NCBI GenBank assembly: GCA_947381965.1
Contig: CANCXX010000010.1
Location: forward strand, 35,784-99,783
DNA from: an uncultured bacterium
GTDB lineage: Bacteria > Bacillota > Clostridia > Lachnospirales > Lachnospiraceae
Direction: 5' to 3'
DNA: 64,000 bases
Shown here: one piece after another, positions 9,336 to 17,629 of the stretch
Numbering within the stretch: the stretch's first letter is position 1
Layout: each line of letters begins with the position of its first letter
The notes under the pieces: model-generated
Told to the model about the DNA's origin: nothing
Databases searched by the model: none
The model's input: only the letters and a program-made list of their open reading frames with translations
Position numbers and translations under genes: made by a program

Positions 9336-10883
9336 TTACTTTCCCAATCCAATAAGCTCTAAAATTCTTTTACAGCTGTTTCCATCCTGATGTGTGTGCA
9401 TTAACGGCAATAGTTTGTGACGCTTTTCCTTTGACGAATCAATTCCATTTGCAATTTCTGAAAAAAAGGACTTCATATCATCGAAAGTATATATTTCTCT
9501 GCCTGGCAGATAATCCTGAAGCGGTTCAAAAACGAACCCTCTGCTTTCTTTATACTGCTCTTCGTCTTCCAGAACAAATGCCAGCGGTTTATCCCGAAGT
9601 ACATAATCTACTGCCACTGACGAAAAGTCGCTGATTAACGCATCTGAAAGAGCAAGCAGGCTATTAATCTGGAAGCCAGTCTGATAAATCTCTATATGAG
9701 ACATGACTTTAATATTAGAAAAATCCAGCCTGCTGATAGCTGAACTTTCCTGTATGGGATGCAGTTTTATAACAAGAAAAATATCCAGCTCTGCCAGTAA
9801 GTTATTTAACTCTTTCACCTTTCCCATCGTTGTCAGTACAGGCAAACCCGTATCAGATTCTATCTCATATTCATGCAGTGAACGAAGGGCCTTTACTGTT
9901 ACACGGAAAGTAGGAAGCCAGAAAACATACTTCCCTGCCTTGGGGATATGAAGAATTTCATCAAGACCTTTTACCGGAGGCAAAAACAATAAATCCTCTT
10001 TTGCAAGTCCGGTGTCAAATATTTTATCCCTTGAACACCCAAGATACTTTTCATGTAAGTCCAAATAAAGCGGGCCAGAAACAGTGGTATAATCAAAAAA
10101 GTCATCCAGCGCTATACTGTTTTTATTTTTCTTTGCCTTAAACCCATTTCCATGCCACAAATTTATGCGGACCTGCCCTTCTCCGCAAAAACGTGTCCAC
10201 TGCATCGCATCTGTAAAAAAAATATATTTGGCTGTCCGCAAATGATAAAAATATCGTATTTTTTGAATAAGGCTCCCTGACCCTGGCCAGTCATAAGAAA
10301 TTGCTTTTACATTACAAATCTTATCAATTTCCGGATGATACTGTGGTTCGTGCACAAGCCAGATCATCTTATAATCCCGATTGTATCCTTCCGCTATCAT
10401 ATAATCAAACAACGCCCTGGCATTATCTGTATAGTCCCACCCAGGAATATAATGATAATTTCCGCTTCTGAATATAATCTTTTTTTGTGGTTTTAACCGA
10501 CTGTACAGCCAGTAAAAATGGTAAAAATGCAGTTCCTCTTTATGTGGGAAAAAATATGCTTTTCTTTCATTCCTCCAGCTGTCGGAACTCTCCAGCTGCT
10601 GTGCAACTTCTCTATAAAAAGAAGTTGTCAGCAATAAAATATGCTTTTCTTCCAAAGGAGAAATCTGTAAAGGATCCTCAATTAATATTTCACAGTTTTT
10701 AGTTGAAAAATATGTATTCTGAATTTTTTTATTGTTATCCGCAATATGGGCAATGTGATATTCAAAATCATCTATTTCCTTACAAAGAGATTTCAACTTT
10801 TTTCCAGCCCCAAAACAATAAAATACTGCTCCTTCTTTTATCCACTTTTTTACTTTTTTATCACTAAACGGAACCAGCCTCAT
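9336..10883 (-). CDS. CDP-glycerol glycerophosphotransferase-family polymerase (TagB/TagF-like)
   Basis: 515 residues. An N-terminal Rossmann-like domain (FYCFGAGKKLKSL) precedes a C-terminal Glyphos_transf domain with its recurring signatures: NLWHGNGFKAKK, DYTTVSGPLY, WLPTFRVT, IKLHPIQ and ALISDFSSVAVDY. Such enzymes polymerise or prime teichoic-acid-like chains from CDP-glycerol, CDP-ribitol or similar donors at the cytoplasmic membrane face. The frame is open to 11033, but the ATG at 10883 follows TAGGAGAGA at ideal spacing, giving only a 20-base overlap with the upstream gene. Its donor is probably what the locus cytidylyltransferase makes (inference). Confidence 0.87.
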   Translation of the reverse strand: MRLVPFSDKKVKKWIKEGAVFYCFGAGKKLKSLCKEIDDFEYHIAHIADNNKKIQNTYFSTKNCEILIEDPLQISPLEEKHILLLTTSFYREVAQQLESSDSWRNERKAYFFPHKEELHFYHFYWLYSRLKPQKKIIFRSGNYHYIPGWDYTDNARALFDYMIAEGYNRDYKMIWLVHEPQYHPEIDKICNVKAISYDWPGSGSLIQKIRYFYHLRTAKYIFFTDAMQWTRFCGEGQVRINLWHGNGFKAKKNKNSIALDDFFDYTTVSGPLYLDLHEKYLGCSRDKIFDTGLAKEDLLFLPPVKGLDEILHIPKAGKYVFWLPTFRVTVKALRSLHEYEIESDTGLPVLTTMGKVKELNNLLAELDIFLVIKLHPIQESSAISRLDFSNIKVMSHIEIYQTGFQINSLLALSDALISDFSSVAVDYVLRDKPLAFVLEDEEQYKESRGFVFEPLQDYLPGREIYTFDDMKSFFSEIANGIDSSKEKRHKLLPLMHTHQDGNSCKRILELIGLGK

Positions 10884-13419
10884 ATATGTCTCTCCTATCA
10901 TCATGTAATTTCTTTTCTGAAACTTCAGAAATAAAGGTATAAATTTTTTGACCGGCAGTTCCGTCAAGGTTTGCAGCAACGCAGGAAAAAGCCTCCTTTT
11001 GACGATCTTCATTATGCAGTTTTTGGCAGACATACAAAATTAAACGCCGGACAGAGTAATATTTAGATTCATAAATTCCCCATGGTAAATTTCCCCCCTG
11101 CTTTGAGAAACTATCACCAAATGCTTTAAGCTCATCCTTTTCAGTTAATGCAACCTGTTTCCATTCAAATGTTCCATCGGTCAGAAATTTTGATAACCCA
11201 TGTCTGTTTGCATCTTGTACTGCCACATTGCCATTTATCAGCTTTTTTACCATCAGAAAATGATCCGGATGATTATAAAATGGACTTTTCCGATTTTCCG
11301 TTGAAAACGGAAAATCTTTTTCCACTGCAGTCAGGATAAAATCCTTAATTGATAACTTTAGTATCATGGGACTTTTTCTTGGAAAAATATATGCGTTTCC
11401 CTTCAGCTCTACAATATCCCAAAAACATATTTCTTCTTCCTTATTCCATCCCCTGGGAAACTCTCTGATTATTCTGGAAGCTCCACGCTGTGGGTCCCAG
11501 ACTACTATTTCACAACCATCCAGGCTTCCAAGCACAATTTTGTTAAGGACCTGTTCCATGCAGCAAAAACCTGTTTGTGAACCGGGGACTTTATGTATCC
11601 TGCTTCTCAGGCTCCTTAAATCATATTCCAAAATATATGGTTTATTGGGTGCTGCAAGGTAAATACTGTCTCCAATCAGCCGGGAACCGTTTGCAGATAC
11701 CAAAATATCCGGTATCCCCGTTATCTCCCTTAATTCGTCAACAACCCCGGCATTATAGATCAAATCACCGCTTGCACAATTTAAAATCACTAATTTCTTA
11801 TATAAACGTGGAATCAGGTAAACTTTATCCTCATATAAATACCCTTTATTAAACTTTTCTTTCTGTCCGGGTTTAGGAATTGCTATCTTGGTAAACTGTC
11901 TGTTTTTGATGTCAAAAACTGCAATTTGTCTTGCATTACGTGGAATCAGGTATAATTTCCCCTTATTTACTAATATGTCACTATACAAGTTGCTTCTGTC
12001 TTTTTCTCCTGGAATAATATAGTATTCTTCAATTTTTCCTGATTCAGTAATTTTCATCAGACCATTCCTGCCGGAAGCACAGGCCCATAAGTGCTGGTTA
12101 TCTGCTGCGTCCATTATACAGCAGCAAATTTTTATATTTTCCACCTCCCTGCTTTCTTCTAATATTCCTTGATTAATAAAAAATAAAGGTTTTCCAAGTA
12201 TTCCAAACATATGGGAAATAGAAGAAGTTGGCTCTCCCAAGTAAGCATCTGACAGCTTTATTGCCAGTTCCGCATTCTCCGTACGGTCCAGAATACCATT
12301 TTTATACCTGCAAAATTTTTCGACAGTTTCCACATAAGTCTCCCAAAGCTCCGGACGCATAGAACAAATCGTGGCTTCGAGTAAAGGATGTGGACGCCAA
12401 AGCAATGTAACATTTTCCCTTTCAGCTACTTCCAGAATATATTGAATTTTCAACAGACTTTTTTCCCCATTTTTCAATAACCCGTTTATTCCGGTATTTA
12501 GAAAAAAAACCTTGTCCCTCAATTTCGGTTTCCACTCATCAGGTATCATTTTTTCTGTAACCACAAGATTAATCACTTTATCAAATTTAGGTGAGCCAAA
12601 CGCACTTACCTTTTCTAAGACATCCTGATCGAAGAAAGGTATCTGACGTTCATGCTGGGCAATAATTTTGTCCACATAATAATACGCAGGAAGCGATCTG
12701 TGCATCCTGCCAATCATTCCGCCTGTCACGTTATATGGTATATACACAAGTGTTCCTATATACTTTTTCAGATTATAGGAATAGTATCCTGGATGAACGC
12801 TTGTTACCAAATTATGTTCATCATAGGGATTGTGAATATATGCAATATCAGGGCTTTGATTCTCCAAATCATAAGACTGCCAGTCTGTTACTTCAACATA
12901 ATCCGGATACTTATCTGCCTCATAATGTATCTGGCCAAAGCTTTTATCCGGATTCCGGTCGTAATAAGGTATCGGTACACAGTAAACATCACAATTTTTA
13001 TCCGCTTTTGCCGTTAAATATATACTTTCAAAGCTATCCCACATAGATACTTTATATGGGAAAAATACCACCTGCATTCTGGCACAGACATCATTTCTTA
13101 TGCTGTTCTCAATACCCGCCAGTTGCCCTTTAAACTCTTCACATAGGTTTTTACATCTAAGAAACTGCTTTTCTGCCAGCTGTTCATAAACCTGAAAAAG
13201 CGCTTCGCAATATTGCTCTAAATAGGGAATCGTTACATGTCCTTCTCCTTCAAACTTTTCAATATATTCCCCAACCGCTATTGCAACTTCCTGACATTCG
13301 GTAAGTATCTTTTGCGCCCGGACACTATTTTTACTTTTTACTGCTTTATCAATTTCCTTATGTGCTTTCTGTAAAATATATACGGAATCCAATATTTCCT
13401 TTTTCTGTTTGTTTGTCAT
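10864..13419 (-). CDS. Glycosyl/glycerophosphotransferase-like protein fused to beta-propeller-like C-terminus
   Basis: 851 residues, first gene of the glycopolymer operon. Residues ~1-110 are helical, likely coiled coil. Residues ~110-440 resemble a GT-B-type transferase of the CDP-glycerol transferase kind (VVFFPYKVSMWDSFESIY, LLWRPHPLLEATI, DAYLGEPTSSISHMFG). The remaining ~400 residues contain repeats with a shared pattern, hydrophobic-KLYLIPR/VYLIPR/IYLAAP followed by an I-x-V/L-x-D/N turn, suggesting a beta-propeller. No signal peptide is seen. The frame extends to a TTG at 13434; the ATG at 13419 with a purine-rich GAGACGG is preferred. The enzymatic role is inferred; the fusion is unusual. 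Confidence 0.65.
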   Translation of the reverse strand: MTNKQKKEILDSVYILQKAHKEIDKAVKSKNSVRAQKILTECQEVAIAVGEYIEKFEGEGHVTIPYLEQYCEALFQVYEQLAEKQFLRCKNLCEEFKGQLAGIENSIRNDVCARMQVVFFPYKVSMWDSFESIYLTAKADKNCDVYCVPIPYYDRNPDKSFGQIHYEADKYPDYVEVTDWQSYDLENQSPDIAYIHNPYDEHNLVTSVHPGYYSYNLKKYIGTLVYIPYNVTGGMIGRMHRSLPAYYYVDKIIAQHERQIPFFDQDVLEKVSAFGSPKFDKVINLVVTEKMIPDEWKPKLRDKVFFLNTGINGLLKNGEKSLLKIQYILEVAERENVTLLWRPHPLLEATICSMRPELWETYVETVEKFCRYKNGILDRTENAELAIKLSDAYLGEPTSSISHMFGILGKPLFFINQGILEESREVENIKICCCIMDAADNQHLWACASGRNGLMKITESGKIEEYYIIPGEKDRSNLYSDILVNKGKLYLIPRNARQIAVFDIKNRQFTKIAIPKPGQKEKFNKGYLYEDKVYLIPRLYKKLVILNCASGDLIYNAGVVDELREITGIPDILVSANGSRLIGDSIYLAAPNKPYILEYDLRSLRSRIHKVPGSQTGFCCMEQVLNKIVLGSLDGCEIVVWDPQRGASRIIREFPRGWNKEEEICFWDIVELKGNAYIFPRKSPMILKLSIKDFILTAVEKDFPFSTENRKSPFYNHPDHFLMVKKLINGNVAVQDANRHGLSKFLTDGTFEWKQVALTEKDELKAFGDSFSKQGGNLPWGIYESKYYSVRRLILYVCQKLHNEDRQKEAFSCVAANLDGTAGQKIYTFISEVSEKKLHDDRRDIYEAGSV

Positions 13420-13541
13420 TCCGTCTCTTTGCAATCCTTTCCTGATTTCATTTCTGTCAATATTTTATTTAATATCTAGCTGTATTTGCCTTTTGGAATA
13501 TATTAAATAAGATACATATACTTTTTTGTTTTAAAAATCTC

Positions 13542-13572
13542 ACCTTATGGTTTTATTATAAAAAAATAAGGT
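13542..13572 (-). terminator. 31-base palindrome, probable 3' end of the guide-RNA transcript
   Basis: ACCTTAT (13542-13548) pairs with ATAAGGT (13566-13572), and TTTTAT (13551-13556) with ATAAAA (13558-13563), separated only by a GG/AA mismatch. On the minus strand it is followed within four bases by a run of five T. It lies 123 bases upstream of the glycopolymer operon start and just downstream of the putative guide RNA. A weak terminator is the simplest reading; an operator or leader structure for the operon is possible. Confidence 0.5.
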
Positions 13573-13847
13573 ATATTGGTCATTTGAAGGTATAATCCTT
13601 TATCCATACAAATGATGCAGGCATTCCTGCTTCGCTCCCTGTTACATCACGGTTTTACCGTGTTCACAGGGTCATGGCATACCCAATGCGCAGCCTTTGG
13701 ACTGCCTTCTAATGCCGTTTTTACATTTTTATATAGCAGCTCATCCCATCCTCTGGTTTCCTGCCTTATCATGAACATATTATCCGGTCTTTACAGTAAA
13801 ATCCCAATTTATAATCAGAATTTATCCAAATAAATGTTCTTATGATT
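13566..13847 (-). ncRNA. Candidate guide RNA (omega-RNA-like) for the TnpB-like protein
   Basis: The 410-base space between the TnpB-like stop codon and the next gene has no convincing ORF but is highly structured when read on the minus strand. Paired elements are GAACAT/ATGTTC (13834-13839 with 13773-13778), a compound hairpin CCCTGT/ACAGGG enclosing CACGGT/ACCGTG (13637-13671), and a GCAGG/CCTGC hairpin. From memory, GAAGCAGGAA (13624-13633) resembles the conserved segment near the right end of IS200/IS605 TnpB elements, and such ends finish in TCAA (here 13584-13587). A guide would then begin at 13583 and read ATGACCAATATACC on the minus strand. The boundary and guide are inference. Confidence 0.55.
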
Positions 13848-15164
13848 TTAGTTTAAACCACCGTCACCTGTTCCACGCTTCTTTGCATTTCGCGCTGTGT
13901 TCATCTTTTCTTCTGCGCTGTAACCGCAAAACTGGCATAAAAATAAACCTTTCTGCTTTATTCCCGTCATTCCACAGCAGCTGCATTCACTACTGATGTT
14001 TTTTCCAAAAACTTCTATAACTTCAATTGAGCGCTCTCTGCATTTCCATGCCAGACGGCGCTGAATATAGCCCCTCTGCCAGAGCGTAACTGAATTATTT
14101 ATTTTTTTATTCATTCCGCCTGCCTGCTGTGCCGGAAGCTTTGGTATATATATAATATGGGGCTTTTCTGACTGTAAAAATCTGTTAAGCTCCTGATTTA
14201 TATAGCCATGCAGTTGTTCTTCATAACGCCTTTTTTTCGCCTTGTACTTTTTACGTCCAGGATTGCTATTACGGTTTCGCTGGTATATTTCTGTCTGCTT
14301 TCGTATCCAGTCAGCATATTCCGTCTGGTACCTTCCAAAATTCTCCCCATACTGATTCCCACCATCGGTTGTCAACATGGTATACATTCCTAAAGATATT
14401 CCCACCAGATTTATATAATCCTCATAGCTGTGAACGGTTACATTAACAGGTATTTTGATTTCGATATTTTGTTGTTCCGGATAAAGTTTTATATAAATCT
14501 GTGACTGATATTGGTTGCTGTCAGTAAGTGGCACAAAAATACGCTTTCGTTTCTCCTTTACAGATATATATATCCCATGATCTCCATAACGGTATGCTCT
14601 TTCCCCTGCCGGAAATCCTTCTGCCGGGGCCGTATGTAGTCTATTATGATATTTTCTCACCTGCCTGCACAAATAGCGATGCAGGCGCTCTGTCTCAACC
14701 TGTCCGGCCAGTCTGTCATATTGTCCCTGAATCTCATCAGGTAATTTTTCTACTTGCTCCTGTCCCAGCACCGCTATAAACGCATTGCTGACTTTAAGCA
14801 AAAATCGCAAATAATGCTTTTCTTCTGGCGAGAAATTTTCATTTTGTCCTATCAGATTTGAAATTTTTAACTTCGTTCTTGTCCACTGGACTTTAATATC
14901 ATTTGAAGCGTCCAAAACCGCAAGGTAAAAATATACAGAAGGCAGATTCAATTGTTGCCGCAATCCACTTTTTGTCATTTCATTTTGCACACTATATCCC
15001 GGATAAAGCTTTTTAAGACTTCCAACTCCGCCAAAACGTTCATATACATATTCTTTTACCCTGTTATAATCATCTGCAATCTCCAGAAGTTTTTCCATAT
15101 CACCTTTAGAAACTGGCAGTTTATTATACTGGTGTACTGTTTTGCATATAGTTTTTTTTTGCAT
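13848..15164 (-). CDS. TnpB-like protein with inactivated RuvC domain (TldR-like)
   Basis: 438 residues, related to IS200/IS605 OrfB/TnpB RNA-guided nucleases. The RuvC-I region reads VGISLGMYTMLTTDGG where active TnpB has an Asp after GI (Ser257 here). RuvC-II reads IIYIPKLP where the Glu is expected (Pro341). RuvC-III reads AEEKMNTARNA where DxNAAxN is expected (Lys420). The zinc ribbon is intact (C394/C397, C410/C413), as is the spacing from CG to the NTA motif. All three catalytic acids are thus lost in an otherwise full-length frame, arguing for function without cutting. No tnpA gene lies nearby. Ribosome binding site GAGAGA is modest. An alternative is a decaying transposase, but no frameshift or stop is present. 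Confidence 0.8.
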   Translation of the reverse strand: MQKKTICKTVHQYNKLPVSKGDMEKLLEIADDYNRVKEYVYERFGGVGSLKKLYPGYSVQNEMTKSGLRQQLNLPSVYFYLAVLDASNDIKVQWTRTKLKISNLIGQNENFSPEEKHYLRFLLKVSNAFIAVLGQEQVEKLPDEIQGQYDRLAGQVETERLHRYLCRQVRKYHNRLHTAPAEGFPAGERAYRYGDHGIYISVKEKRKRIFVPLTDSNQYQSQIYIKLYPEQQNIEIKIPVNVTVHSYEDYINLVGISLGMYTMLTTDGGNQYGENFGRYQTEYADWIRKQTEIYQRNRNSNPGRKKYKAKKRRYEEQLHGYINQELNRFLQSEKPHIIYIPKLPAQQAGGMNKKINNSVTLWQRGYIQRRLAWKCRERSIEVIEVFGKNISSECSCCGMTGIKQKGLFLCQFCGYSAEEKMNTARNAKKRGTGDGGLN

Positions 15165-15242
15165 TAAAAATTCTCTCTTCAGGATACAAAACTACTAAAT
15201 CAAAACTTTATATTCCCTTATTTAATCTGCATTACCACAATG

Positions 15243-15386
15243 TTTACTTTTTGGTAATAAAAAATTTATGGTGAAAATTACTAAGAAAAAAACACAGGAG
15301 CTTCTTGATTTTGGAAGAATTTTATAGTATACTCACTACTGTTAAGGAATATAAAATAATATCCAAAAAGTAAAGGTTTTGGTAAT
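15243..15386. repeat. Paired inverted and direct repeats upstream of the TnpB-like gene
   Basis: Within the 399-base non-coding stretch 15165-15563, TTTACTTTTTGG (15243-15254) is the exact reverse complement of 15363-15374, and TTTTGGTAAT occurs directly at 15249-15258 and 15377-15386. The arms lie 80 and 200 bases upstream of the TnpB-like start codon and probably bracket its promoter, although no strong -35/-10 pair is visible (TATACT near 15330 is the best -10). They may be regulator binding sites. No target-site duplication was found, so a mobile element is not supported. The rest of the stretch is AT-rich without further structure except the terminator at 15421. Confidence 0.4.
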
Positions 15387-15420
15387 TTTTCAACTTATCA
15401 ATATAAGCTGTGAATAAATT

Positions 15421-15462
15421 AAAACCCTGTTGGTCATAACTTTAAAGAACCAATAGGGTTTT
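15421..15462. terminator. Bidirectional intrinsic terminator downstream of the abfA pair
   Basis: AAAACCCT pairs with AGGGTTTT, extended by a TTGGT/ACCAA stem, with A-runs and T-runs on both sides. It lies about 100 bases after the small cysteine-rich gene and would end the arabinofuranosidase transcript before the TnpB-like gene. Confidence 0.75.
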
Positions 15463-15563
15463 ATATCTAATCATTTTATACAATCTTTATTCACTTAATA
15501 TTTTGTTGTTTTCAGTTAATATTATATTTTATAAATTCCTTATCTTTTAAACATTTTCTGAAA

Positions 15564-15830
15564 TTACCACTTTTTATAAGGACAAGGATTTCTTTTCACT
15601 GCCGCGCGCAATTCCACATAACAGCCGCATGCCCCGCAGGTTCCCGCTTCCAGGTAATCGCATTTCTTACAGATCCGCAGCCTGCCCTCGTATACTTCCC
15701 TCTCAGTTTTTACATCATTATCAAGCAGTTCAATATAGCGGTGAAGCTTTTGCATATAAGCCTCCTCATCTATCTCACGCAGAAGGCATCTGTAACAATG
15801 CCTTCTGCTCTCTTTGCATTCCTCTTCCAT
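15564..15830 (-). CDS. Small cysteine-rich protein (DUF6171-like)
   Basis: 88 residues with eight cysteines in zinc-ribbon-like pairs: CYRCL near the N-terminus, ICKKCDYLEAGTCGACGCY in the middle and a final NPCPYKKW. This arrangement matches a small Lachnospiraceae family that I recall as DUF6171; function unknown, zinc or iron-sulfur binding likely. It follows the arabinofuranosidase gene by 23 bases and is probably cotranscribed. The frame begins at 15842, but the ATG at 15830 has GGGAG at proper spacing. Confidence 0.7.
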   Translation of the reverse strand: MEEECKESRRHCYRCLLREIDEEAYMQKLHRYIELLDNDVKTEREVYEGRLRICKKCDYLEAGTCGACGCYVELRAAVKRNPCPYKKW

Positions 15831-15853
15831 CCCATCTCCCATATTTTCAAGTT

Positions 15854-17362
15854 TCAGCTAACATGCAGGCTAATCACACTACACGCCGGAATGATAAAAG
15901 AAATTCCTTCATCTGTCACGGCAAAGTCTTCAAAAGCTTTCCCCTTTACTTTTTCAGGCTCCTCAAACGTATTGTGTGCATGTATTTCTCCATTCAAAAT
16001 TTCCGCCTTTACTTCTTTCGGCTTCTTCTTTGCAAATACGATTTCCACAAAATGTCTGTCTGAAACAGACAAATTTGCAAGTGTCACAAGGATGCTCCCA
16101 TCTTCCTTCATAGATACAGATTCCTGAAGTGCAGGCATTTCATATTCTTCCATACCGGTTGTTTCCTCTTCTGTAAGAAAGCTCTCCACAAGCTCCGCCC
16201 CCTGATGATCCTTATACATACGGAAGATATGATAAGTGGGCGTCAGAAGCATCTTGTCCCCTTCTGTAAGGATAACCGACTGCAAAACATTTACCATCTG
16301 GGCAATACATGCCATTTTTACTCTGTCACAATGTTTATTAAATATATTTAATGTCAGGGCCGCCACCAGTGCATCTCTCATGGTATTTTGCTGATACAAA
16401 AATCCTGGATTGGTTCCAGGTTCAACTTCATACCAGGTTCCCCATTCATCCACAATCAGCCCAATTTTCTTCTCCGGATCATATTGATCCATTATCGCGC
16501 CGTGAAGCCTAATCAGCTTATCCATATACAATGCTTTATCCATAGTCTGATACCAGGTCTTTTCATCAAAATCAGTGGCGCTGCCTTTGTTATCCCATCC
16601 GCCCGGGTGTACATAATAATGAAGTGAAAGACCATCCATAAACCCATGGAAATCATTTTCCGGATGCGGGCTTGCATAGCAGGTTTCCAGCACCTTCTTT
16701 GTCCAATTGTCATCATCTGCATTTGGTCCGCCGCAAATCTTATTAATAGGAGCCGCCTTTCCATAGTGACGCACATAAGTCTGATACCGACGATAAAGGT
16801 TCCCATAATACTCCGGCGTCATATTTCCGCCACAGCCCCAGTTTTCATTTCCAATTCCAAAATAATCCACCCTCCAGGGCTTATCATGTCCATTTTCCCT
16901 GCGCATATCTGCCATAGGGGATATGCCGTCAAATGTCATATATTCCACCCACTCAGACATTTCCTTTACACTGCCGCTTCCTACATTGCCATTAATATAA
17001 GTTTTACACCCCAACTGCCTGCAAAGCTCAAAAAACTCATGGGTACCAAAGCTATTGTCCTCCAGCACGCCGCCCCAATGTGTATTTATCATCTTTTTCC
17101 TGTTTTTTTTCGGCCCTATGCCATCCATCCAGTGGTATTCATCAGCAAAGCATCCCCCCGGCCAGCGAAGCACCGGAATCTGAATGTCCTTTAATGCCTC
17201 CACCACATCCGTACGCATTCCGTTAATATTCGGAATACCCGAATCCTTCTTCACAAACAGACCTTCATAGATACATCTCCCCAAATGTTCTGAAAAGTGG
17301 CCATATATTTCAGGATTAATATGACCCTTTTTCTTCTTTTCATTAATATACAATTTCGCCAT
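15854..17362 (-). CDS. abfA: Alpha-L-arabinofuranosidase, GH51
   Basis: 502 residues; releases terminal arabinofuranose from arabinan or arabinoxylan oligosaccharides. The catalytic acid/base is Glu173 in GIGNENWG and the nucleophile is Glu306 in [10 protein letters not shown], spaced as in GH51; [13 protein letters not shown] is also typical. There is no signal peptide, so it acts inside the cell on imported oligosaccharides. The frame opens at 17404, but ATG 17362 follows TTGGAGGAAAACA and matches the usual family start. A good promoter lies upstream (17441-17469). The ArsR-type regulator at 808-1773 could control it, but this is only inference from families. Confidence 0.95.
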   Translation of the reverse strand: MAKLYINEKKKKGHINPEIYGHFSEHLGRCIYEGLFVKKDSGIPNINGMRTDVVEALKDIQIPVLRWPGGCFADEYHWMDGIGPKKNRKKMINTHWGGVLEDNSFGTHEFFELCRQLGCKTYINGNVGSGSVKEMSEWVEYMTFDGISPMADMRRENGHDKPWRVDYFGIGNENWGCGGNMTPEYYGNLYRRYQTYVRHYGKAAPINKICGGPNADDDNWTKKVLETCYASPHPENDFHGFMDGLSLHYYVHPGGWDNKGSATDFDEKTWYQTMDKALYMDKLIRLHGAIMDQYDPEKKIGLIVDEWGTWYEVEPGTNPGFLYQQNTMRDALVAALTLNIFNKHCDRVKMACIAQMVNVLQSVILTEGDKMLLTPTYHIFRMYKDHQGAELVESFLTEEETTGMEEYEMPALQESVSMKEDGSILVTLANLSVSDRHFVEIVFAKKKPKEVKAEILNGEIHAHNTFEEPEKVKGKAFEDFAVTDEGISFIIPACSVISLHVS

Positions 17363-17440
17363 TGTTTTCCTCCAAAAGAGGCAGACTTTTTCTCCGCCTT
17401 CCATCCTTCATTTAAAGTGCATCTTGTCTTTATTTACTAC

Positions 17441-17469
17441 ATGTTATGCCTCTTTTCCTTCCTTGTCAA
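17441..17469 (-). promoter_or_regulatory. Sigma-A-type promoter of abfA
   Basis: On the minus strand, TTGACA (17464-17469) and TAACAT (17441-17446) are separated by exactly 17 bases, about 80 bases upstream of the abfA start codon. The surrounding 100 bases are very AT-rich. Confidence 0.65.
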
Positions 17470-17555
17470 TTATATTTTAGATTTTTGTATAATATTTTAG
17501 TTAATTATATTATATAACATTATAATGTAATTGTATGAAAGCCTTAATTTACTTA

Positions 17556-17593
17556 AAAGTCCCCCTGATGTGAGAGCGCATCCGGGGGACTTT
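17556..17593 (-). terminator. Intrinsic terminator of the ammonium transporter gene
   Basis: A 10-bp stem (17556-17565 with 17584-17593, AAAGTCCCCC/GGGGGACTTT) with an inner GATG/CATC pairing lies 36 bases after the transporter stop codon. Flanking T-runs occur on both strands. Confidence 0.8.
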
Positions 17594-17629
17594 CAATCTA
17601 TATTCACTTAGGAGATAGAAGGCTTTATG

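Noticed and set aside
13598-13833. Small plus-strand ORF (73 codons) antisense to the guide-RNA region
   Set aside because: No ribosome binding site or recognisable protein pattern; the region is better explained as structured RNA on the other strand.
15243-15374. MITE bounded by 12-bp inverted repeats
   Set aside because: No target-site duplication and the repeats are simple AT-rich sequence; binding sites are more likely.
15429-15436. Eight-base match (ATGACCAA on the minus strand) to the proposed guide, upstream of the dead TnpB gene
   Set aside because: Eight bases are expected by chance about twice in both strands of a window this size, the match stops there, and the site lies in a terminator stem, not at a promoter. 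Not enough to call a target.
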